From Fictibacillus nanhaiensis (GTDB taxonomy: Bacteria > Bacillota > Bacilli > Bacillales > Fictibacillaceae): a stretch of DNA of 44,837 nt. This document shows positions 40,060 through 44,837 of this stretch, piece by piece. Each line of letters starts with the position of its first letter. Position 1 is the first letter of the stretch. Location: assembly GCA_017052515.1 (NCBI GenBank), contig JAFHKR010000032.1, positions 1-44,837 of the forward strand. The letters are read 5' to 3'. A model generated the notes under the pieces. It had not been told where the DNA came from. It searched no databases and was given only the letters and a program-made list of their open reading frames with translations. The translations under genes and the position numbers were made by a program.

Positions 40060-40836
40060 TTGTCTAACAAGCAAGCTTTGAAACAATACGACATCAAAAA
40101 ATATCGTACACCAGATGGTTACACTTCCGATATTTGTGTCTTTACAATAATCTCAGAAAAAAATGAGGCGTATAAACCTCCTACGATGGATCTTATGATC
40201 ATGTTGATCAAAAGAGCGGCTCTTGATTCAGAAGGAAATATGAACATTGAGGCAAACAAGTGGGCGATTCCTGGAGGTTTTGTGCAAGACAATGAAACCG
40301 GCTTTCAAGCAGCTAAACGAGAGCTAGAAGAAGAGACGAATATCTCAGGCATTCATATTAAACAATTTGGCGTTTACGACAAACCAGGCCGCGATCCTAG
40401 AGGATGGATCATCTCGAACGCTCATTATGCGATTGTTCCTGATACGTATCTATCGCTAAGAAAAGCACAAGATGATGCAGCTGATATCGAACTGTTTTCT
40501 ATAAAAGAAGTATTGAACCTGAATCTAGCGTTCGATCATAAACAAATCATTGCAGATGCGATCCAAGTCATCACAAACGATCTGTTGCAAACAACTGTAG
40601 CTAAGAATTTCTTGCCTGAAAACTTTACGTATTCTGAACTTCAGGCTGTTTTAAAAACCGTCACGAATGATCCTGCTATTTTAAGTGATCAATCATTTTC
40701 AAGAAAGATAAAATCTCTCCCTTTTATTCAAGAAGTGCAAGGAAAAACAACAACAAGAACGTCGAAGAGAGCAACGAAACTTTATAGATTCATTGAGATG
40801 GATGTCATAAAGCCGATCTATACTGCACGTTATTAA
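40060..40836 (+). CDS. nrtR: NrtR-like Nudix transcriptional regulator of NAD metabolism
   Basis: 258 aa from TTG 40060, with GGAGGGG 5 bases upstream. N-terminal Nudix domain with box GGFVQDNETGFQAAKRELEE-ETNI (about residues 71-94), in which catalytic R/E residues are intact and the usual terminal Gly is Asn. The C-terminal winged helix (FTYSELQAVLKTVTNDPAIL, SFSRKIKSLPFIQEV, ATKLYRFIEM) follows, as in NrtR. Such regulators sense ADP-ribose and repress NAD genes. The operators before this gene and before pncA, plus the pncA-pncB-nadD neighbours, support that role. Catalytic activity may be retained. Confidence 0.88.
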   Translation: MSNKQALKQYDIKKYRTPDGYTSDICVFTIISEKNEAYKPPTMDLMIMLIKRAALDSEGNMNIEANKWAIPGGFVQDNETGFQAAKRELEEETNISGIHIKQFGVYDKPGRDPRGWIISNAHYAIVPDTYLSLRKAQDDAADIELFSIKEVLNLNLAFDHKQIIADAIQVITNDLLQTTVAKNFLPENFTYSELQAVLKTVTNDPAILSDQSFSRKIKSLPFIQEVQGKTTTRTSKRATKLYRFIEMDVIKPIYTARY

Positions 40837-40859
40837 TTGAATTTTTTTAATGATAATAA

Positions 40860-40881
40860 TTAACGAATTGTTAATAGTTAA
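40860..40881 (+). promoter_or_regulatory. Putative NrtR operator 2 (pncA promoter region)
   Basis: TTAAC-N12-GTTAA over 22 bp; the inner TTAACGAATTGTTAA (40860-40874) is itself a palindrome. It lies 24 bases after the regulator stop and 27 before the pncA start, so the salvage genes have their own controlled promoter. -10-like GATAAT occurs at 40852. Confidence 0.7.
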
Positions 40882-40907
40882 ACAAACACAATTAGGAGGC
40901 AATTATT

Positions 40908-41456
40908 ATGAAAAAAGCGTTGATCAATATTGACTACACATTTGATTTTGTGGCAGATGAAGGTGCACTAACTTGTGGGAAACCAGGTCAGGATATTGAA
41001 AATGAGATCACTTCTATTACGGAACAATTTATCAATAACGGTGATTTTGTTGTTTTTGCTATTGATCAGCATCATACCGATGATAAGTTTCACCCGGAGA
41101 ATGAGCTTTTTCCTCCACATAACATTGAAGGTACACCAGGTCGAGAGCTTTATGGAAATCTTCAAAAAGTATATGAAACACATAAAGCGGAATCAAATGT
41201 TTATTGGATGGATAAGACCCGATACAGTGCCTTTGCGGGAACAGATTTATTAATGAAGCTTCGTGAACGTGGTATTACAGAGGTTCACATCGTAGGAGTG
41301 TGCACAGACATCTGCTGCCTTCATACAGCTGTCGATGCTTACAATGCCGGACTTAAGATCGTTGTTCATGAAAAAGCAGTAGCGAGCTTTAACCAAGCAG
41401 GGCATGAGTGGGCATTAGGACATTTTAAGAGCTGTTTGAACGCAAAAGTTATCTAA
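40908..41456 (+). CDS. pncA: Nicotinamidase (isochorismatase family)
   Basis: 182 aa; ATG preceded by TTAGGAGG. Catalytic triad: D9 (LINIDYTFDF), a Lys in MDKTRYSAF, and the Cys in VGVCTDICCLHTA; metal ligands QHH in AIDQHHTDDKF. Length matches PncA/YueJ of Bacillus. It deamidates nicotinamide to nicotinate, the first step of the salvage encoded here. Confidence 0.92.
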   Translation: MKKALINIDYTFDFVADEGALTCGKPGQDIENEITSITEQFINNGDFVVFAIDQHHTDDKFHPENELFPPHNIEGTPGRELYGNLQKVYETHKAESNVYWMDKTRYSAFAGTDLLMKLRERGITEVHIVGVCTDICCLHTAVDAYNAGLKIVVHEKAVASFNQAGHEWALGHFKSCLNAKVI

Positions 41457-41480
41457 ATCACTCTCTTGGAGGTAATGAAA

Positions 41481-42968
41481 ATGAACAATAAATATGCTGA
41501 TGATAGTTTAGCGCTGCACACAGATCTTTACCAGATTAATATGGCTGAAACATACTGGGAGGACAATATTCATAATAAAAAGGCTGTATTTGAAGTCTTC
41601 TTTCGTAAACTTCCTTTCGGGAACGGATATGCTGTATTTGCTGGATTAGAGAGAATCATAGATTATCTGAAGAATTTTAAGTTTACAACAAGCGATATCG
41701 ATTACCTTCGGGAGAAACTAGGGTACGAAGAAGATTATTTGGAGTATCTGCAGCGAATAAAATTTACGGGAACTGTTCGCTCTATGGTGGAGGGAGAACT
41801 GGTTTTTGCAAACGAACCGATCATACGAATAGAAGCACCATTAGCAGAAGCTCAGCTTATTGAAACGGCTATTTTAAATATCGTAAACTACCAGACACTT
41901 ATTGCTACAAAAGCATCCCGCATTAAACAAGTGGTTGGAGAAGAACGAGTGATGGAATTTGGAACACGCAGAGCACAAGAGATGGATGCAGCGATTTGGG
42001 GAACAAGAGCCGCGTTTATCGGTGGATTTGAAGCAACGTCTAATGTAAGAGCAGGAAAGCGATTCGGCATACCAGTCGCAGGTACCCACGCGCATGCTCT
42101 CGTCCAAACGTATCGCGATGAATATACGGCATTTCATAAATATGCCCGCCGTCACAAAGACTGTGTGTTCTTAGTCGATACGTATGATACGTTGCGCTCT
42201 GGAGTGCCTACAGCGATAAAGGTCGCTAAAGAACTAGGAAACAAGATCAACTTTAAAGGGATTCGCTTAGATAGTGGAGATCTTGCTTACCTTTCAAAAG
42301 AAGCGAGAAAGATGCTTGATGAGGCAGGATTCACAGATACAAAGATTATTGCTTCAAATGATTTAGATGAGAATACGATCATCAATCTAAAAGCGCAAGG
42401 TGCAAAAATAGATTCGTGGGGAATCGGTACAAAATTGATCACCGCTTATGATCAGCCAGCCCTAGGAGCGGTCTACAAACTTGTCTCTATTGAAGACGAT
42501 CAAGGGAATATGGTAGACACGATCAAAATCAGCGGAAATCCTGAAAAGGTAACGACTCCTGGTTTGAAAAAAGTGTATCGAATCATCAATACACAGAATA
42601 ACAAATCTGAAGGTGACTACATTGCGCTGGACAACGAAAAGCCCGAAGAAGAAGCTAGACTAAAAATGTTTCATCCTGTGCATACGTTTGTCAGTAAATT
42701 TGTTACAAACTTTAAAGCGAAAGAGCTTCATCAAGATATTTTTGTAGAAGGTAATGTTGTCTATGAAAGTCCTACTCTTAAAGAGATACAGATCTTTGCC
42801 AAAGAGAATTTAGAAGTATTATGGGATGAATACAAACGTACGATGTATCCCGAGGAGTATCCAGTTGATCTTAGTCAGGCGTGCTGGGACAACAAGATGA
42901 AGAACATTCAAGACGTGCAAACAAAAGTACTTTCATTAATCGGGGAAGGAGAATCTCACAATGGGTAA
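41481..42968 (+). CDS. pncB: Nicotinate phosphoribosyltransferase
   Basis: 495 aa from ATG 41481, with TTGGAGG 8 bases upstream; an ATG at 41475 is too near that site. Family motifs: ALHTDLYQINMAETYWED at the N-terminus, EFGTRRAQEMDAAIWGTRAA and GTHAHALVQTY in the core, KGIRLDSGDLAYLS and IIASNDLDE for PRPP/nicotinate binding. Converts nicotinate, PRPP and ATP to nicotinate mononucleotide. Second in the operon; it overlaps the next gene by 8 bases. Confidence 0.93.
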   Translation: MNNKYADDSLALHTDLYQINMAETYWEDNIHNKKAVFEVFFRKLPFGNGYAVFAGLERIIDYLKNFKFTTSDIDYLREKLGYEEDYLEYLQRIKFTGTVRSMVEGELVFANEPIIRIEAPLAEAQLIETAILNIVNYQTLIATKASRIKQVVGEERVMEFGTRRAQEMDAAIWGTRAAFIGGFEATSNVRAGKRFGIPVAGTHAHALVQTYRDEYTAFHKYARRHKDCVFLVDTYDTLRSGVPTAIKVAKELGNKINFKGIRLDSGDLAYLSKEARKMLDEAGFTDTKIIASNDLDENTIINLKAQGAKIDSWGIGTKLITAYDQPALGAVYKLVSIEDDQGNMVDTIKISGNPEKVTTPGLKKVYRIINTQNNKSEGDYIALDNEKPEEEARLKMFHPVHTFVSKFVTNFKAKELHQDIFVEGNVVYESPTLKEIQIFAKENLEVLWDEYKRTMYPEEYPVDLSQACWDNKMKNIQDVQTKVLSLIGEGESHNG

Positions 42969-43578
42969 GATTGGAATCTATGGCTCATCTTTTGACCCGA
43001 TAACGAATGTCCATCTATGGACCGCTAGTACCGTTGCACACCGCTGTAAACTAGACAAAGTGATCTTCCTTCCATGTTCAAGTAAACGAAAAGATAAAAC
43101 GATGAAAACGTCTGATACCCATCGTTGGGAGATGCTCCAACTTGCAATCTCAAATAATCATACATTTATAGCCGATGATCATGAGATGCTTCAAGAAGCT
43201 TGGGAAGTATATACGTATTACACGATGGAACATTTCAAACAAAAATATCCTGATGATGACGTGTATTTCATTATGGGAGCAGATCTGCTGGTTGATATTG
43301 CTGATGGTAAGTGGAAGTATGATGAGAAGTTAATCTCAAGCAATAAATTTATTGTGATGGCAAGGGATGAAATTAATATGGTTAAAACGATCTCGCGTTC
43401 ACCCATCCTAAGAAATCATGATAATGGAACAAGATTTCATCTGATCGATAAAGGGCTATCTATGGAAATTAGCAGCACTTATATCCGTGATGAATTTGCT
43501 AAGGGTGGGGAGCCAAGGTATCTGTTGCCTGATGCTTGTTATGAATATATAAAAAAACACGAACTGTACTCTTCTTGA
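42961..43578 (+). CDS. Nicotinate/nicotinamide nucleotide adenylyltransferase (NadD-like)
   Basis: 205 aa, start within the pncB end; GGGGAAGGAG upstream. Nucleotidyltransferase fold: GIYGSSFDPITNVHLWTA replaces the usual GGxFDPxHxGH, so the first His of HxGH is Thr and only the second His is kept. ISSTYIRDEF is the standard ISSTxIR motif, and FIMGADLLVDI matches FIxGxD. It should adenylylate NaMN to NaAD or NMN to NAD. Probably a second, divergent copy beside housekeeping nadD; such operon-linked forms may use both nucleotides. Confidence 0.87.
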   Translation: MGKIGIYGSSFDPITNVHLWTASTVAHRCKLDKVIFLPCSSKRKDKTMKTSDTHRWEMLQLAISNNHTFIADDHEMLQEAWEVYTYYTMEHFKQKYPDDDVYFIMGADLLVDIADGKWKYDEKLISSNKFIVMARDEINMVKTISRSPILRNHDNGTRFHLIDKGLSMEISSTYIRDEFAKGGEPRYLLPDACYEYIKKHELYSS

Positions 43579-43597
43579 TGAGTGGTGCAATCCTAAC

Positions 43598-43649
43598 AAC
43601 AGCTGCCTCTAAGGTACTCTGAGAAGTACCTTAGAGGCAGCTGTTTTTT
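43598..43649 (+). terminator. Very strong terminator of the NAD salvage operon
   Basis: A perfect 21-bp stem (43598-43618 with 43625-43645; AACAGCTGCCTCTAAGGTAC... ) with a 6-base loop CTGAGA, followed by TTTTTT. Confidence 0.95.
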
Positions 43650-43801
43650 GCATTTTCCTAAATATTTTTAAAAGAAGTTAACTTTCAGCCATTTTTGGAA
43701 AAAATAGAAATAAACTAGTGAAAGATGCAAAAAACGTTTACGGGACTATTGATTTAGGGAAGAGCCTTATAAATACCTTATGAGCGTATGGAGGATTATA
43801 G

Positions 43802-44668
43802 ATGGCTACCGTAATTAAAGGAGAATACAAACACGTGAACTGTGATAGTGAATATGGCACATTAAAGAAAGTGATTGTGTGTGAACCAAGATATATGAAG
43901 ATCGATGAAATAATTAATGAAACACAGCGCCATTTTGCAAAAGACAACATCAACATGAAACGAGCGATGAAACAGCATCAACACTTCGTGGACACGATGA
44001 AAGCACACGGTGTAGACGTTTATAAACTTCCTGCGATGGAAAAATTTCCCGAACAAGTTTTCACGCGTGACATTGGATTTACAATCGGTGAGACGGTATT
44101 CGTATCACGTATGGGGAGCAATATACGCGATGGAGAAGAGAAAGTATTAAGAAACTGGTTATTAGAACATCAGATTAATCTATCTTTGATCGAAGGTGAC
44201 CGAATTGAAGGCGGAGATGTAATCGTTCATGGCGATACCGTTTATATCGGAGTGAGTGGCAGAACCTCTGAGGAGACCATTCAAGAACTTCAATCACAGC
44301 TGCCTCATATGAATGTCGTTGCTGTACCATTCGATCCTATTTATCTGCATCTCGATTGTGTCTTTAACATTTTGTCTGAAAAAGATGCGTTAATCTATAA
44401 ACATGCTTTTGAGGAAAAAGACTATCAGTTTTTAGCCTCAAAATTTAATGTGATTGAAGTGGAAAAAGAAGAACAATTCACGATGGGGACGAATGTTTTA
44501 TCCATTGGAAACAAAAAGGTTTTAAGCCTTCCTGTAAATAAAAATGTTAATGCAGCACTGCGAGAGAGAGGGTACGAAGTTTTAGAAGTGGACATTTCTG
44601 AGATCATAAAATCAGGTGGTTCGTTCCGCTGCTGTTCGATGCCGTTATATCGAGAAGAGATGCATTAA
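43802..44668 (+). CDS. DDAH/arginine deiminase-family amidinohydrolase (YkgA-like)
   Basis: 288 aa; ATG preceded by ATGGAGGATT. Pentein fold: EYGTLKKVIVCEP at the start, FTRDIGFTIGETVFVSRMGS (substrate-binding region), EGGDVIVHGDTVYIGVSGRT (EGGD motif), HLDCVFNIL with catalytic His, and SGGSFRCCSMPL with nucleophile Cys near residue 279. B. subtilis YkgA has this length. Dimethylarginine or related guanidine compounds are possible substrates. Single gene; the right IS copy begins 28 bp after its stop. Confidence 0.9.
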   Translation: MATVIKGEYKHVNCDSEYGTLKKVIVCEPRYMKIDEIINETQRHFAKDNINMKRAMKQHQHFVDTMKAHGVDVYKLPAMEKFPEQVFTRDIGFTIGETVFVSRMGSNIRDGEEKVLRNWLLEHQINLSLIEGDRIEGGDVIVHGDTVYIGVSGRTSEETIQELQSQLPHMNVVAVPFDPIYLHLDCVFNILSEKDALIYKHAFEEKDYQFLASKFNVIEVEKEEQFTMGTNVLSIGNKKVLSLPVNKNVNAALRERGYEVLEVDISEIIKSGGSFRCCSMPLYREEMH

Positions 44669-44696
44669 ATCGTTACCAAGTAGTCTTTGCCGGTGG

Positions 44697-44835
44697 GTAG
44701 ACTGACATAGTCAATTGGGACATTAATAAAACACCTGTTAGGCTGCCATACTCCCCATTTCAATAGGGGTGTGGTAGCCTAATTTTTCTTGAATTCGCTC
44801 CTCATTGTAATACTTCATGTATTGATCTACTTTTT
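44697..44835. repeat. Right copy of 139-bp terminal inverted repeat (IS end)
   Basis: Exact reverse complement of 1-139. IS tip at about 44697 (GTAGACTGACATAGTCAATT). Homology ends abruptly towards the amidinohydrolase gene. Confidence 0.9.
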
Positions 44836-44837
44836 CC
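44738..44837 (-). CDS. IS3-family transposase OrfB, C-terminal fragment (inverted copy)
   Basis: Minus-strand open frame from the right edge to the stop at 44738-44740, encoding EKVDQYMKYYNEERIQEKLG and the same TPIEMGSMAA end as the left fragment. Both transposase ends point into the window. Confidence 0.88.
   Translation of the reverse strand, partial: EKVDQYMKYYNEERIQEKLGYHTPIEMGSMAA

Noticed and set aside
1-44837. Prophage, integrative element or defence island
   Set aside because: No integrase, phage structural, conjugation, toxin-antitoxin or restriction genes; apart from the IS ends and repeats the gene content is ordinary chromosomal metabolism.
1-44837. tRNA or rRNA genes
   Set aside because: No cloverleaf, CCA end or rRNA-like stretch was recognised.

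Overview
The window looks like chromosomal DNA of a low-GC, endospore-forming Bacillaceae species, possibly close to Fictibacillus; that genus is an impression, not a demonstrated assignment. Supporting signs are strong AGGAGG-type ribosome binding sites, frequent GTG/TTG starts, a SAM-I (S-box) riboswitch, sigma-B-like promoters, a CodY-type box, a YjcZ-family sporulation microprotein, and YcgQ/YcgR, YkgA and PncA/PncB relatives. The sequence starts and ends inside two inverted copies of the same IS3-family element: a perfect 139-bp inverted repeat joins 1-139 and 44697-44835. The edges are therefore probably assembly breaks at a repeat.

Layout. 153-1934 (minus): YcgQ/YcgR metal-linked permease pair. 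2141-7059: VanW-like protein, anchored unknown protein, CorA, a general-stress (YflT-type) protein behind a sigma-B-like promoter, small membrane proteins, nitroreductase. 7321-8430: an APH-type kinase. 8520-17494: a methionine operon led by an S-box riboswitch: metY fused to a CoA-binding domain, an SsuABC-like transporter, an acetate-CoA ligase, metX and hom. 17702-20073: two AT-rich TM2 genes, a YjcZ microprotein, a 2H phosphoesterase, MscL with a zinc ribbon. 20157-24697: nuclease-helicase fusion, two methyltransferases, a GNAT enzyme. 24966-27753: AbgT transporter plus M20 amidohydrolase, preceded by a CodY-like box. 28274-30746: FAD oxidase, half-length MFS protein and small membrane proteins. 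30953-33699: Nudix, HIT, aldo-keto reductase, DJ-1/Hsp31. 34011-39786: a run of small enzymes, including a YqcI/YcgG (GntA-like) protein, two GNATs, a possible papain-fold protein and a nucleotidyltransferase. 40060-43578: NAD salvage locus (nrtR-like, pncA, pncB, nadD-like) with two matching operators. 43802-44668: DDAH/YkgA-like amidinohydrolase.

How genes work together. The S-box operon can take homoserine to homocysteine. Its acetate-CoA ligase could return the acetate released by MetY to acetyl-CoA for MetX, a closed acetyl cycle that would also give a role to the CoA-binding domain on MetY. The NAD genes form nicotinamide -> nicotinate -> NaMN -> NaAD under an autoregulated Nudix-type regulator.

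The least explained sequence is non-coding. Two six-unit arrays with a 20-21 nt period (22471-22590 and 32814-32937, opposite orientations) share a TTTATAGGCCTTCA-like core and an identical terminal unit. A third array of different sequence but exact 21-nt period lies at 33781-33906, and a smaller 20-nt repeat at 7121-7158. The units are imperfect while their spacing is kept, which fits neither CRISPR nor ordinary satellite DNA.
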